DNA of 64,000 bases from Alphaproteobacteria bacterium (GCA_024743195.1 JANSXE010000004.1:248001-312000); one strand, 5' to 3'. Shown: positions 32,921 through 42,622, numbered from the stretch's first letter. Notes: generated by a model not told the origin, from the letters alone. Made by a program: numbers and translations.

Positions 32921-33745
32921 TCAGCCGTCCTTTTTCAGGGTGATCGGGCTCTCGATCGTCTTCAGCATGTCGTTGACCGATTTGAGCGCGTCCGCCGCGT
33001 CGATGTTGCCGAGCAACGTGGCCAGAAGAGCGCTCTTCTCCCGCTCGTCCAACTCCTCGATCAGGCCGACGGGCAGTCTCGGAACGAAGTCCTCGAACGG
33101 GAACTTGGTGAAGGGGCGGTCCGGGTCGATCTGCACGACCCCCGCGCCGCCGGCCAGCGGAACCGTTGCTTGCGTCTGGTCGGTGATCGCGCCGTCCGCG
33201 TCCAGATAGCTGGCCCGGTATTGCGGCGTAAGCAGGACGCGCACGGGCCCGTCGCTTTGCGCCTGCTGCACGAAGCGTCCGAAGGGACTGTCGTTGCTGC
33301 GCCCGAAAAGCGCGGGCAGTCGGATTTCGACATAGCCGCGCACTTCGAAGTCCGGTCCCGCGAGCGGCGTGTCGTCGCCGGGAACCGGTCCGAACACCTG
33401 GGGCAGGACGGCGACGAGCGCCGTCCCGTGCGCCGGCACGGTGAAGGCTCCGCTGGCCGGGAAGAAGCGCTTGCCGTCGCTGCTGCGCAACCGCGTGAAC
33501 CGATTGTCGGCCGGAACTCCGGCAGGGCTGTCGATGATGACGAGGGTGTTGTTCTCCAGCGTGCGGTTCGGGTCGCCCGGATCGGCGATGATGAAGCGCA
33601 GCGAGTAGGTGTAGTCCTCGTCCTCAAGGTTGCTGATCGACAGGAAATAGCCCTGGATCACGGTCGCGACCGGCCCGCCGTCGTCCGGGTCGGCCGGCGA
33701 TTGCGGCTTGAAGATCAGTTCGAAGCTGGAAACCACTTCGGCCAT
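32921..33745 (-). CDS. Uncharacterised 274-residue protein, probably beta-rich
   Basis: I recognise no family. The protein begins MAEVVSSFELIFKPQSP and is rich in short hydrophobic strands separated by Asp/Gly/Pro turns (GYFLSISNLEDEDYTYSLRFII, GTALVAVLPQVFGPVPGDD, VRGYVEIRLPALFG), suggesting an immunoglobulin-like beta sandwich. The C-terminus is helical (KSALLATLLGNIDAADALKSVNDMLKTI). No signal peptide is seen. Its composition, fewer Ala/Arg and more Asn/Asp/Thr than its neighbours, differs from the surrounding genes and hints at a different history. GGGGGAGAGACGCC precedes the ATG. Confidence 0.75.
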   Translation of the reverse strand: MAEVVSSFELIFKPQSPADPDDGGPVATVIQGYFLSISNLEDEDYTYSLRFIIADPGDPNRTLENNTLVIIDSPAGVPADNRFTRLRSSDGKRFFPASGAFTVPAHGTALVAVLPQVFGPVPGDDTPLAGPDFEVRGYVEIRLPALFGRSNDSPFGRFVQQAQSDGPVRVLLTPQYRASYLDADGAITDQTQATVPLAGGAGVVQIDPDRPFTKFPFEDFVPRLPVGLIEELDEREKSALLATLLGNIDAADALKSVNDMLKTIESPITLKKDG

Positions 33746-33840
33746 GGCGTCTCTCCCCCTTTGCGCCGGTGGTGAAGAAAGCCATCATAACACCAATGAG
33801 GGCATAGGCGCGACCGTACACGCAGCGGGGGAATTCGGCG

Positions 33841-33889
33841 GCGCCCCCGTCTGCAGCGCCCCGTCTGCAGCGCCCCCGTCTGCAGCGCC
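33841..33889. repeat. Short tandem repeat (14-15 bp, three copies)
   Basis: GCGCCCCCGTCTGCA occurs three times head to tail (the second copy lacks one C), ending 17 bp before the aat stop codon. It lies in the non-coding gap between aat and the 274-residue protein gene. Confidence 0.85.
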
Positions 33890-33905
33890 GCCTGCGGGCC
33901 GCGCT

Positions 33906-34556
33906 TTACTCGGCGTAGCGATCCAGGAAGCGTTCGGCTTCGCCCGGCTGATAGCCGGCGAAGAATTCGCCGTGGGAGGCCAGGGCCTCCGCCAGCATCG
34001 CCCGATAGTCGGCGCGCGGCACCTCGCTCGCGCCGAAGCGCTCGAGATGCTTGGTGACGAACTGGGTGTCGAGCAGCCGGTAGCCGGCCGCCTCGAGCCG
34101 CGCGACCAGGTGGACGAGCGCGACCTTGCTGGCGTCGCGCCGGCGGGAGAACATGCTCTCCCCGAAGAAGGCGCCGCCGAGGGTCACGCCATAAAGCCCG
34201 CCCACCAGCCGGTCGCCCTCCCAGACCTCGACGGAATGGGCGTGGCCCATGCGGTGCAAGGAGGTGTAGAGGGTCAGGATCTTGTCGTTGATCCAGGTGC
34301 GCGGGCGGCGCTCCGTCGATTCCGCGCAGCCGTCCATGACGCCTTCGAAATCCTCGTCGAAGCTGACCCGGTAGCGCCGGCTGCGCACCGTGCGGCGCAG
34401 ACGGCGCGGCACGTGGAAACGGCTCATGTCGATGATCCCGCGCATCCGCGGGTCGATCCAGAACAGGTCCGGGTCGTCGCGATCCTCCGCCATCGGAAAG
34501 ACCCCGATGGCGTAGGCCCGCAGCAGCATGTCCGGCGTCAGATCGAGCGGTTCCAT
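33906..34556 (-). CDS. aat: Leucyl/phenylalanyl-tRNA-protein transferase
   Basis: This 216-residue enzyme adds Leu or Phe to N-terminal Arg/Lys of proteins, marking them for ClpAP via ClpS (N-end rule). Family signatures in order: [87 protein letters not shown], and [16 protein letters not shown]. Length is normal. It lies downstream of accC in the aroQ-accB-accC-aat series on the minus strand, a common alphaproteobacterial order. Confidence 0.96.
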   Translation of the reverse strand: MEPLDLTPDMLLRAYAIGVFPMAEDRDDPDLFWIDPRMRGIIDMSRFHVPRRLRRTVRSRRYRVSFDEDFEGVMDGCAESTERRPRTWINDKILTLYTSLHRMGHAHSVEVWEGDRLVGGLYGVTLGGAFFGESMFSRRRDASKVALVHLVARLEAAGYRLLDTQFVTKHLERFGASEVPRADYRAMLAEALASHGEFFAGYQPGEAERFLDRYAE

Positions 34557-34688
34557 GGCCGTCCGTCGTCCCCCAAAGGGGCGTCCATCCCAAAGGGGCG
34601 CGCCCGTGAAGTCCGGAGTCTAGTCGGCTCGCGGGGGTCTTGTCTGCCCTAAAAATCACCTACGGCGTGCGACGGAGCGTCCTGGCGC

Positions 34689-36032
34689 TCAGTCCTTCAG
34701 CCCCATCCAGCGCTCAAGCCAGTGGATGTCGTAGTCGCCGTCGATGAAGCGCTTCTCGCCGATGATCTTCTGGTGCAGCGGGATCGTCGTCTTGATGCCG
34801 CCGATCACGTACTCCGCCAGCGAACGCCGCAGCCGCATCAGGCATTCGTTGCGGTTGCTGCCGTGCACGATCAGCTTCGAGACCAGGCTGTCGTAGAAGG
34901 GCGGCACCGAATAGCCCGAATAGAGCTGACTGTCGACGCGCACGCCCAGCCCCCCCGGGGCGTGATAGTCGGTGATCCGGCCCGGGGTCGGCATGAAACT
35001 CTCCGGGTCTTCGGCCGTGATGCGGCATTCGATGCTGTGGCCCTGGAACTGGATGTCCGACTGTTCCATATCAAGCGTGGCGCCCGCGGCGATGCGGATC
35101 TGCTCGCGCACCAGATCCACGCCGCAGATCATCTCCGAGATCGGGTGCTCCACCTGGATGCGCGTGTTCATCTCGATGAAGTAGAACTCGCCGTTCTCGT
35201 ACAGGAACTCGATCGTCCCGGCGCTGCGGTAGCCCATCTCCTTCATGGCGCGGGTCACGGTCTCGCCGATGCGCTCGCGCTGTTCGGGATTGAGGGCGGG
35301 GGAGGGCGCCTCTTCGACCACCTTCTGATGCCGGCGCTGGATGGAGCAGTCGCGCTCGCCCAGATGGATGCAGCCGCCCTGACCGTCGCCCAGAATCTGG
35401 ACTTCGATATGGCGCGGATGGGCGAGGTAGCGCTCGATATAGACCGCGTCGTCGCCGAAGGCGGCCTTGGCCTCCGTCCGGCAGAGCGAGAGCGCGGTCT
35501 TCACCTCCTCCATCGAGAAGGCGACCTTCATGCCGCGCCCGCCGCCGCCGGCGGCCGCCTTGATGATCAGCGGGAAGCCGACCTCCTCCGCGATGCGCAG
35601 CGCCTCCTCGTCCGAGGTCACCGCGCCGTCGCTGCCCGGGACGCAGGGGATGCCGAGCGCGCGCGCCGCGTCCTTGGCCTGGATCTTGTCGCCCATCATC
35701 CGGATGTGCTCGGAGCTGGGCCCGATGAAGGCGATGCCGTGCTCCTCCACCATCTCGGCGAAGGCGGCGTTCTCGCTCAGGAAGCCGACGCCGGGATGGA
35801 TCGCGTCGGCGCCGGTAATGACGGCCGCGCTGAGGATCGCCGCCTTGTTCAGATAGCTGTCCTTGGGGGCCGGCGGGCCGATGCAGACGGCCTCGTCGGC
35901 GAGGCGGACGTGCATCGCGTCCGCGTCCGCCGTCGAATGCACCGCCACCGTATGGATGCCCATCTCCTGGCAGGCGCGGTGGATGCGCAGCGCGATCTCG
36001 CCTCGGTTCGCGATCAGGACCTTTTCGAACAC
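34689..36032 (-). CDS. accC: Biotin carboxylase subunit of acetyl-CoA carboxylase
   Basis: This 447-residue ATP-grasp enzyme carboxylates biotin on AccB, the first half-reaction of fatty-acid synthesis. Seen: MFEKVLIANRGEIALRI at the N-terminus, the ATP-binding Gly loop [19 protein letters not shown], and EMNTRIQVEHP with the catalytic Glu/Asn/Arg set. Length and motifs are normal. It starts 22 bp after accB ends, so accB-accC are cotranscribed. The carboxyltransferase genes accA/accD are not here. Confidence 0.97.
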   Translation of the reverse strand: MFEKVLIANRGEIALRIHRACQEMGIHTVAVHSTADADAMHVRLADEAVCIGPPAPKDSYLNKAAILSAAVITGADAIHPGVGFLSENAAFAEMVEEHGIAFIGPSSEHIRMMGDKIQAKDAARALGIPCVPGSDGAVTSDEEALRIAEEVGFPLIIKAAAGGGGRGMKVAFSMEEVKTALSLCRTEAKAAFGDDAVYIERYLAHPRHIEVQILGDGQGGCIHLGERDCSIQRRHQKVVEEAPSPALNPEQRERIGETVTRAMKEMGYRSAGTIEFLYENGEFYFIEMNTRIQVEHPISEMICGVDLVREQIRIAAGATLDMEQSDIQFQGHSIECRITAEDPESFMPTPGRITDYHAPGGLGVRVDSQLYSGYSVPPFYDSLVSKLIVHGSNRNECLMRLRRSLAEYVIGGIKTTIPLHQKIIGEKRFIDGDYDIHWLERWMGLKD

Positions 36033-36054
36033 GCGCCTCTCCCCGGCTCGCCGC

Positions 36055-36507
36055 CTATTCCAGGATCACCAGGGCTTCGCCGAATTCGACCGGCTGGCCG
36101 TCGGAGACGACGATCTCCTTCACCACGCCGCCGCGCGGCGCCGGGATCGGGTTCATCACCTTCATCGCTTCGATGATCAGGAGCGTCTGTCCCTCCTTGA
36201 CCGTGTCGCCCGTCTTCACGAAGGCGTCGGCTCCCGGCTGCGGGGACAGATAGGCCGTGCCGACCATTGGGGAGGGCACCGCGCCCGGATCCGCGGCCTT
36301 GTCCGCGCCGGCGACGGGCGCCGGGGCGGCGGGCGCGGCGAGCGGAGCCGGGGCGGGCGCCGCCGGCGCCGCGGCGGGCGCCGGGCGTCCGCGCGACAGC
36401 TTGAGCGCCTGCTCGCCGTCCTTCACTTCGAGCTCGACGAGCCCCTTGTCGTCCATCAGGTCGGCCAGCTTCTCGATCAGCTTGGCGTCAACGGTCAGTT
36501 TCGGCAT
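36055..36507 (-). CDS. accB: Biotin carboxyl carrier protein of acetyl-CoA carboxylase
   Basis: This 150-residue carrier swings biotin between AccC and the carboxyltransferase. The biotinyl Lys is K116 in EAMKVMNP. The N-terminal 40 residues form a helical region, followed by an Ala/Pro-rich linker (about residues 42-72) typical of AccB, then the biotinyl domain (about 78-150). It precedes accC. Length is normal. Confidence 0.97.
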   Translation of the reverse strand: MPKLTVDAKLIEKLADLMDDKGLVELEVKDGEQALKLSRGRPAPAAAPAAPAPAPLAAPAAPAPVAGADKAADPGAVPSPMVGTAYLSPQPGADAFVKTGDTVKEGQTLLIIEAMKVMNPIPAPRGGVVKEIVVSDGQPVEFGEALVILE

Positions 36508-36595
36508 GTCGGCCCCTCAGGCTCTTTCTGGCGGCGGCGATCGGCGGGGGATCGCGTCATCTAGCCCCCGCGCCGGCGCCGGCTCAACCCCAAAT

Positions 36596-37048
36596 TCATT
36601 CGCGTCCGGCCGTCGCGATCTCCGCCATCGCCTCCAGCGCGAGCCGGTAGCCGCGCGCCCCGAAGCCGCAGATCACCCCGACCGCTACGTCCGACAGGAA
36701 GCTCTTATGCCGGAAGGGCTCGCGGGCGTACACGTTGGACAGATGCACCTCGATCATCGGCAGCTCGGCGGCGATCACCGCGTCGCGCAGCGCGACCGAG
36801 GTGTGGGTGTAGGCGGCGGCGTTGACGATCAGCCCGGCCGCGCGATCGCGCGCCTCGTGGCACCAGGAGACGAGCTCGCCTTCGTGATTCGACTGCCGGC
36901 AGTCGACGGCGAGGCCGAGCGTCGACGCCGCGTCGGCCAGCATCGCTTCGATGTCGGCCAGCGTCGTCGCGCCGTAGATCGCCGGCTCGCGCTTGCCCAG
37001 CATGTTGAGGTTGGGTCCGTTCAGGACCATCACCAGCGGCTCGGCCAT
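36596..37048 (-). CDS. aroQ: Type II 3-dehydroquinate dehydratase
   Basis: This 150-residue enzyme catalyses the third step of the shikimate pathway and forms dodecamers. Seen: [19 protein letters not shown] (with the catalytic Tyr and Arg), [34 protein letters not shown], and the catalytic His in [20 protein letters not shown] 37048 matches the family start; the frame remains open far upstream across the opposite-strand S9 peptidase and that part is not coding. It is first in aroQ-accB-accC and divergent from the peptidase gene. Confidence 0.97.
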   Translation of the reverse strand: MAEPLVMVLNGPNLNMLGKREPAIYGATTLADIEAMLADAASTLGLAVDCRQSNHEGELVSWCHEARDRAAGLIVNAAAYTHTSVALRDAVIAAELPMIEVHLSNVYAREPFRHKSFLSDVAVGVICGFGARGYRLALEAMAEIATAGRE

Positions 37049-37264
37049 CGGCCTGTCGCCTCCCCCCGGAACATCGGTCGCGCGGCCCCTCGCCGGCGCA
37101 GCCCGTTGATTTGCGGCCCTTATAGCACGCCGCCGGCCCCCGGCAAACGCGCTCCGTCGGGGGCGGCGCGATGCGGCGGGCCGCCCTTTCCCCGGGCCGC
37201 GCGGGCCGCTAGGCTTGCGTGGACAACGCCTCAATACTCGTCGTGCGATGGAGCCCCGAACCGG

Positions 37265-39205
37265 ATGGCCAGCAAGAAGACCGCCCCTTATGGCGCGTGG
37301 GCGTCCCCGATCACCACCGACCTGATGACCCGCGGCGCCGTCGGGCTCGGGCCGATGACGCTGGACGGCGGCGCGGTCTACTGGACCGAGCAGCGCCCGT
37401 GGGAGCAGGGCCGCACCGTGTTGGTGCGCCGCGGTCCGGACGGCGCCGTGCGCGATCTGACGCCGGCGCCCTACAATGTCCGCTCCAAGGTGCATGAGTA
37501 TGGCGGCGGGGCCGCGACGGCGGGGCTGGGCGGCGCCTGGTTCGTCGATGCGCGCGATCAGCGCATCTATCGCGCAGACGGCGAGGGCGGCGCCATCCGC
37601 CCGCTGACCGAGGCGGACGGCGCCGGCTATGCGGACCTTACGCTCGACGCCCCGCGCGAGCGGCTGATCGCCGTGCGCGAGGCGCCGCGCGCCGACGCGG
37701 AGCCGGAGAACAGCCTGGTCGCGATCCATTTTGACGGCCGCCTCGAAACGCTCGCAGAGGGCGCGGACTTCTACGCCATGCCCGCGCTTTCGCCCGACGG
37801 CGAGCGCTTGTCCTGGATCGAATGGCGCCACCCCAACATGCCGTGGGACGGCACGCTCTGCCGGGAGGCGCGGCTCGACGCCGACGGGCGCGTGATCGCA
37901 ACGCAGACCGTCGCCGGCGGCCCGGAGGTTTCCGTCTTCCAGCCGCTCTACGCGCCGGACGGGCGGCTGCACTACGTCTCGGACGAAAGCGGTTATTGGA
38001 ACCTCTACCGCCATGGCGAGACGCCGGAGCATTTCCGCGTCGAGGCCGATTTCGGCCTGCCGCACTGGCAGTTCGGGATGCGCAGCTACGCCTTCCTCGA
38101 CGCCGAGACGGCGGTCGCGGCCTTCGCCGTTGAGGGCGATTGGCGGCTCGGCGTCTTCGATCTGGCGGCCAAACGGTTGAGCCCGCTGTCGCTCTCCGGC
38201 GGCTGGTGCGTCTTCGACGCGGTGACGGCGGCGGACGGGCGGATCGGCTTCACCGGCGGTCGGGCCGGCGGACCGGGCGGCCTCGTGCTCTTGGAGTTGG
38301 CCGGCGGGCGCGAGACGGTGCTGCGCGAGGCCTTCGAGCTCAAGCTCAAGGAGGAGGCGGTTTCGCTGGCGCAGAAGATCGAGTTCCCGACCGAGCTCCC
38401 GGACGGGACGGCGACCACCGCCTTCGGCTATTTCTACCCGCCCGCCAACGCCGACTGCGCCGCGCCGGAGGGCGAGACGCCGCCGCTGATCGTCATGAGC
38501 CACGGCGGGCCGACGGGTCAGGCGACGCGGGCCTTCTCGCTCAAGATCCAGTTCTGGACCAGCCGCGGCTTCGCGGTGCTCGACGTCAATTACGGCGGCT
38601 CCACCGGCTTCGGCCGGGCCTATCGCCAGCGCCTCAAGGGCGCCTGGGGCCTCGTCGACGTCGAGGATTGCGTGCGCGGCGCACTCTATCTCGCGGACCG
38701 GGGGCTTGTGGATCGCGCGCGGCTGATCGCCGTCGGCGGCAGCGCGGGCGGCTATACGACGCTCGCCGCGCTGACTTTCCGCGACGTCTTCCGCGCCGGC
38801 CGCTCCAGCTACGGCATCGGCGATCTGGAGACGCTGGCCCGCGACACCCACAAGTTCGAGAGCCGCTATCTCGACAGCCTCGTCGGCCCCTGGCCGGAGG
38901 CGGCGGACACCTACCGCGCCCGCTCGCCGATCCACCACGCCGACCGGCTCGACTGCCCGGTCATCTTCCTGCAGGGGGAGGAGGACAAGGTCGTGCCGCC
39001 GAACCAGGCGGAGGCGATGGTCGAGGTGCTGCGCGAGAAAGGGTTGCCCGTCGCCTATCTGCTGTTTGAAGGGGAGGGGCACGGTTTCCGCCGCGCCGAC
39101 AGCATCCGCCGCGCCTTCGAGGCGGAGCTCAGCTTCTACGCCCAGCTCTTCGGCTTCACGCCGGCCGACGCGATCGAGCCGGTCGAGATCGAGAATCTCG
39201 GCTGA
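37265..39205 (+). CDS. S9 family serine peptidase (acylaminoacyl/dipeptidyl-peptidase-like)
   Basis: This 646-residue protein has an N-terminal seven-bladed beta-propeller (about residues 20-370) and a C-terminal alpha/beta-hydrolase peptidase domain, the prolyl oligopeptidase plan. The catalytic Ser is in GGSAGGYTT, the Asp in [11 protein letters not shown], and the His in [30 protein letters not shown] is a further S9C/S9A mark. No signal peptide is seen. ATG 37265 begins the recognisable sequence, and the longer open frame upstream lies over aroQ. It probably degrades small peptides in the cytoplasm. Confidence 0.92.
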   Translation: MASKKTAPYGAWASPITTDLMTRGAVGLGPMTLDGGAVYWTEQRPWEQGRTVLVRRGPDGAVRDLTPAPYNVRSKVHEYGGGAATAGLGGAWFVDARDQRIYRADGEGGAIRPLTEADGAGYADLTLDAPRERLIAVREAPRADAEPENSLVAIHFDGRLETLAEGADFYAMPALSPDGERLSWIEWRHPNMPWDGTLCREARLDADGRVIATQTVAGGPEVSVFQPLYAPDGRLHYVSDESGYWNLYRHGETPEHFRVEADFGLPHWQFGMRSYAFLDAETAVAAFAVEGDWRLGVFDLAAKRLSPLSLSGGWCVFDAVTAADGRIGFTGGRAGGPGGLVLLELAGGRETVLREAFELKLKEEAVSLAQKIEFPTELPDGTATTAFGYFYPPANADCAAPEGETPPLIVMSHGGPTGQATRAFSLKIQFWTSRGFAVLDVNYGGSTGFGRAYRQRLKGAWGLVDVEDCVRGALYLADRGLVDRARLIAVGGSAGGYTTLAALTFRDVFRAGRSSYGIGDLETLARDTHKFESRYLDSLVGPWPEAADTYRARSPIHHADRLDCPVIFLQGEEDKVVPPNQAEAMVEVLREKGLPVAYLLFEGEGHGFRRADSIRRAFEAELSFYAQLFGFTPADAIEPVEIENLG

Positions 39206-39231
39206 CCCCCGCGGCCGGGGCCGCGTCCCCA

Positions 39232-39272
39232 CCCTTCGAGACGGGCGCTGGCGCGCCCTCCTCAGGGTGAGG
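39232..39272 (-). repeat. Dispersed palindromic intergenic repeat, copy D
   Basis: Reverse copy: CCCTTCGAGACGGGCGC, inner hairpin GGGCGC/GCGCCC, CTCCTCAGGGTGAGG. Lies 27 bp after the S9 peptidase stop and faces copy E. Confidence 0.75.
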
Positions 39273-39300
39273 TCTCGACTTTTCGCTTCACGCGCAGGGC

Positions 39301-39346
39301 CCTCATCCTGAGGAGCCGCCGAAAGGCGGCGTCTCGAAGGACGAGG
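39301..39346 (+). repeat. Dispersed palindromic intergenic repeat, copy E
   Basis: Forward copy: CCTCATCCTGAGGAG, inner hairpin GCCGCC/GGCGGC, GTCTCGAAGGACGAGG. It forms an inverted pair with copy D, 28 bp apart, between convergent genes. Confidence 0.8.
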
Positions 39347-39356
39347 GCGTGGCCCG

Positions 39357-39854
39357 TCAGTCGCCCGTGTCGCCCCGACCCAGCGTGAGCACGACATCGG
39401 CGCCCCGCCGTTCGCCGGTCGGCCGCCAGCCGAGACGCCGGTAGAAGCCGGTCGCGCGGATCTCCGGGTCGGGATTCGCCTTGAGCCAGATCGGATCGCA
39501 GCCGAGGGCGCTGAGCCAGTCGACAACGGCGGCGAGCAGGCGCTTGCCGGCGCCTTTGCCCTCATGATCCGGGTGCACGGCGACCACCAGCACCTCGCCG
39601 CTTCGCCGGGCGCCCATCGCGAAGCCGACCACTTGGCCCGCCGCCTCCGCGACCCAGCCGGCGACCGCGGCGGCGTTCAGGGCCTCCGCCATGGCCTCCG
39701 GCGTGACGCCGTAGTCGTCGCGCAGCACTTCCAGCGTCACCGCGTTCTCGCGCGTGGCGAGCCGCACCGCGAAGGAGGCCGGGACGTCGGCGGCGGTCAT
39801 GGCGCGGATCGCGAGCATGCGCCGGAGGATCGCCGTGCGGCGGCTCTCGGTCAA
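39357..39854 (-). CDS. GNAT family N-acetyltransferase
   Basis: This 165-residue acetyltransferase has motif A as [29 protein letters not shown] and motif B as [18 protein letters not shown], the latter a frequent RimI-like pattern. The start is uncertain: internal Met at residues 13 or 19 ([14 protein letters not shown]) look equally good. It is convergent with the S9 peptidase gene. The substrate is unknown. Confidence 0.85.
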   Translation of the reverse strand: MTESRRTAILRRMLAIRAMTAADVPASFAVRLATRENAVTLEVLRDDYGVTPEAMAEALNAAAVAGWVAEAAGQVVGFAMGARRSGEVLVVAVHPDHEGKGAGKRLLAAVVDWLSALGCDPIWLKANPDPEIRATGFYRRLGWRPTGERRGADVVLTLGRGDTGD

Positions 39855-39896
39855 CGCCCGCCCCCTCTCTGCGCAATGGCGAGAGGGGGCGAGGCC

Positions 39897-40196
39897 TCAG
39901 CGGTCCTCGCTCAGATAGGTGGAGAGATAGTCGAGCACCTGCGTGCGGTCCGGCTCGTCGATCGGGTACATGCCCTGCTCGTCGACCATCCAGACCAAGA
40001 GATCGTCCCAGCGCTCGCGGCTGAGCCCTTGCTGCGCGACGATCCGGTTGGAGTGGCAGGCGCCGCAATAGGCGAAGACGAGATCGCGGTTCTCACCGGG
40101 CGGCAGCCCGTCATAATCGTCGTACTGGGCGAGGGCAGAGGGGGCCGCCAAGGCCGTCAGGGCCGCGAAGCCGGCGGCGGCGAAAACTGAACGCAT
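39897..40196 (-). CDS. c-type cytochrome subunit of sulfite dehydrogenase (SorB-like)
   Basis: This 99-residue protein has a Sec signal peptide (MRSVFAAAGFAALTALAAPSALAQ) and one haem c motif, CGACH, followed by a Met in WMVDEQGMYPID that may be the distal ligand. The ATG at 40196 has GGGAGCGG upstream. It lies 73 bp after the molybdoenzyme gene on the same strand, as sorA-sorB pairs do, so it probably accepts electrons from sulfite and passes them to the respiratory chain in the periplasm. Confidence 0.85.
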   Translation of the reverse strand: MRSVFAAAGFAALTALAAPSALAQYDDYDGLPPGENRDLVFAYCGACHSNRIVAQQGLSRERWDDLLVWMVDEQGMYPIDEPDRTQVLDYLSTYLSEDR

Positions 40197-40268
40197 CAAA
40201 TCCGCTCCCTTGAAAGGAACGGGCGGGCGCGGCCTGACGCCGCCCCCGCCCGAGGTCATGGCCTCCGA

Positions 40269-41585
40269 TCAGGCGACCCGCACCGAGATCCGGTGCATCG
40301 AGTTGTTGAGATAGCCCTTCGGGTTCCAGGCGATCGCATGCGGCTGGGAGACGCCCTTGTCGTTGGTGGCGCGCGCCCAGACCTCGTAATAGCCGGCCTG
40401 CGGGAAGGTGATCTCCGCCCGCCACTGCTGCCAGGCGTAGGGGTTCACCGGGGCGTCCAGGTCGGCGTCCATCCAGGTGGCCCCGAAATCCATCGAGACC
40501 TCCATCTTGGCGATCGTCTCGTCGCCCGACCAGGCGTGACCGCGCACCTGGATGGTGCGGTCCGACGTGCTCACGCCCGTCTCCGGGAAGGTGATGAGGG
40601 ACTTCACCGGCATCGCCTCGATGATGACGAAGTCCTCCTTCGCCACGTCCTCGCCCGGGGACACCGGGCGGTTGGGCACCCGGTAGCTGGAGCCGGTCAT
40701 CTTCGGTCCGTCATGCACGACGTCGCGCAACTGGATGCGGGTCAGCCATTTCTGCGAGCAGGAGCCCGGCCAGCCCGGCACGACGAGACGCAGGGGCGCG
40801 CCGTTCATCGGGTGGATCGGGGCGCCGTTCTGCTCGAAGGCGATCAGGTTGTGCGGGTTCATCGCCTTGGCGATCGGCACCCCGCGCGAGATCGGCAGCT
40901 TCTCCGGATCGCCGGAGAGGTGCATGTCCGCGCCGTAGTGCGCCGTATAGACCACGCTGTCCTTGACGCCCGCGGCCTTCAGCACGTCGGCGAGCCGCAC
41001 GCCGGTCCATTGCGAACAGCCGACCGCGCCGTAGGTCCACTGGTTGCCCGAGGCCGGCGGGTCGAAGAAGGCGCGGCCGTTGCCGCCGCACTCGATGGTC
41101 AGATTCTCGGTCACCACCTCGAACTGGCTCTTCAGGTCGGCGATGGAGAGCTGCATCGGCGTGTCGACCAGACCGTCGACGGCGAGCGTCCAATTGTCCG
41201 GGCTCATGTCGTCCGGCACGATCCCGTTGTTGCGGATGAAGTGCCGCGCCGTCGGGGTGACGGCGTCGTCCAGCAGGTGCGGCGGGGTCTCCGCATTGAC
41301 CGGACGGTCGTTCAGGACGGTCAGTCCGTCCTTGCCCTCGACCGCGCCCAGCTTCTCGGCCAGCGCCATCGGAACGAAGCCCGACGGCATGTTGCGATGG
41401 AACGGAATCGCCATGCCCACCATCGCGCTCATGGTGGCGAGGCCCGCCCCGCGCAGGAAGCCGCGCCGGTCGGCGTGCGCCACGCGGCCGAACAGCGCCT
41501 TGTCCGCGCCCTCCGGGTCGTCCTTGAACATCTTGAAGAGCCGCGGCGTCTCTTTGACGTCGCGGCCGGGATCGTGATCAGCCAT
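40269..41585 (-). CDS. Sulfite dehydrogenase molybdopterin subunit (SorA/SoxC-like)
   Basis: This 438-residue sulfite oxidase-family molybdoenzyme oxidises sulfite to sulfate in the periplasm. It has a twin-arginine signal (RRGFLRGAGLATMSAM, Arg 40-41) after a cytoplasmic leader. The Mo-ligating Cys is C166 in IECGGNGRAFF. GCSQWTGVRLADVL, GYSRSxP-equivalent MNPHNLIAFEQNG, PGWPGSCSQKWLTRI and the C-terminal dimerisation domain (VRGHAWSGDETI, YEVWARATNDKG) are present. A GGAGGAAG ribosome site precedes the ATG. It heads a two-gene operon with the cytochrome gene and has an ECF-type promoter upstream. Confidence 0.92.
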   Translation of the reverse strand: MADHDPGRDVKETPRLFKMFKDDPEGADKALFGRVAHADRRGFLRGAGLATMSAMVGMAIPFHRNMPSGFVPMALAEKLGAVEGKDGLTVLNDRPVNAETPPHLLDDAVTPTARHFIRNNGIVPDDMSPDNWTLAVDGLVDTPMQLSIADLKSQFEVVTENLTIECGGNGRAFFDPPASGNQWTYGAVGCSQWTGVRLADVLKAAGVKDSVVYTAHYGADMHLSGDPEKLPISRGVPIAKAMNPHNLIAFEQNGAPIHPMNGAPLRLVVPGWPGSCSQKWLTRIQLRDVVHDGPKMTGSSYRVPNRPVSPGEDVAKEDFVIIEAMPVKSLITFPETGVSTSDRTIQVRGHAWSGDETIAKMEVSMDFGATWMDADLDAPVNPYAWQQWRAEITFPQAGYYEVWARATNDKGVSQPHAIAWNPKGYLNNSMHRISVRVA

Positions 41586-41666
41586 GGTCTTCCTCCCGAT
41601 CGGATCTGTCGGCCGCGCGGGGAGGCCCCCCGCACGCGCCCGGCGTCTCGGCGCCGTTACCAGGAA

Positions 41667-41694
41667 GAAACGACCGGGCGGCCGGGTTTATTCC
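41667..41694 (-). promoter_or_regulatory. ECF-type promoter of the sulfite dehydrogenase operon
   Basis: On the minus strand GGAAT (41694-41690), 17 bp, then CGTTTC (41672-41667). This is the GGAA(T/C)-CGTT pattern recognised by many alphaproteobacterial ECF sigma factors. The predicted start is about 75 nt upstream of the molybdoenzyme ATG. The adjacent sigma/anti-sigma pair makes it the likely target. Confidence 0.55.
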
Positions 41695-41738
41695 CGGCGG
41701 CCGAAGATTTTTCTACGTAGAGGAAATAAGGCGGCCGA

Positions 41739-42602
41739 TCAGGCCTGGCAGGGCGCGCTGTTGGCGCGGGCGTCGGCCATCAGGGTCCGCCCCTCGTCGT
41801 CGATCGGCCGGTGCAATTGGCTGGCGCGGTGCACCGTCTCGGCGATGACGCCGAAGCGGCCTGCATCCATGCCGCTTGCGATCAGAAGGTAGCGCACGCC
41901 GCCGACGCGCCAGACGAACCCCTGGGCCGCGGGGGCGTCCGACGAGGGGGCGCCTTCGGCCAGACGCAGCCGCTCCAGCCGCTCGGACAGGCCGGCGGCC
42001 CCGTCCGCGAAGGCGACCAGGGTCACCCGGCAGCCGCGCGTGCCGTGATAGTTCACCGCCAGCGACGCCGCGCCGTCCGGGCCGGTGAAGCTCTCGATCC
42101 GCCCCACGGTCAGCTTGCCGGAGCGCAGGTCCGGCACGAAGGGCGCGAAGCCCTGCAGCGCGACCGGCGTCGCGGCGAGCCGGGCGCCCGGCGACTGGGC
42201 CGGCCGTTCGGAGAGCGCCGCATGCCGCTCGACCGCGTGCGTCACCCAGGCCGGGGCCGACCGGTCCTGCGATCCCCCGAAAGGCGCAAGCCACACCGTC
42301 GCCCCCGCCATCAGCAGGATGACCGCCGCCGCCGCGACCCGGCGCCAGGCCCGACGTTTCGGCTGCATCGTCGCCTGGGACGCGCGGAGAGCCGGCGGAA
42401 CCTGCGGCGCATGGTCGGCGAAGGCGTCGCCCAGCGCCGCCTTCAGCTCGCCCAGGGCCGCAGCGTCGCGCGCGTCCGCCGGGTCGTCGGCGATGGCGCG
42501 CGCGGTCCGCGCCGCCGCGCGCGGGTCGAGCTCGCCGTCCACGAAGGCGTTCAGTCGGCGCCAGCGCGCGTGCGCGTCGGAGGTCTCAGGATCGGCGGCC
42601 AT
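41739..42602 (-). CDS. Anti-sigma factor, membrane-anchored
   Basis: This 287-residue protein has an N-terminal cytoplasmic anti-sigma part (RWRRLNAFVDGELDPRAAARTARAIADDP, the usual helix-loop with no Zn-binding HxxxCxxC), then one membrane helix (VAAAAVILLMAGATVWLAPF, about residues 90-110), then a periplasmic domain with two Cys (RGCRVTLVAF and the C-terminal PCQA). It is encoded directly after the ECF sigma gene. ATG 42602 is preferred because the longer start (42626) overlaps the sigma gene. It probably holds the sigma factor inactive until a periplasmic signal, perhaps sulfite, appears. Confidence 0.85.
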   Translation of the reverse strand: MAADPETSDAHARWRRLNAFVDGELDPRAAARTARAIADDPADARDAAALGELKAALGDAFADHAPQVPPALRASQATMQPKRRAWRRVAAAAVILLMAGATVWLAPFGGSQDRSAPAWVTHAVERHAALSERPAQSPGARLAATPVALQGFAPFVPDLRSGKLTVGRIESFTGPDGAASLAVNYHGTRGCRVTLVAFADGAAGLSERLERLRLAEGAPSSDAPAAQGFVWRVGGVRYLLIASGMDAGRFGVIAETVHRASQLHRPIDDEGRTLMADARANSAPCQA

Positions 42603-42622
42603 GGGGTCCCAGGTTGCTCGCG

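Noticed and set aside
36596-39565. Extended 989-residue frame ending in aroQ
   Set aside because: Only the last 150 codons encode AroQ; the upstream part is antisense to the S9 peptidase.
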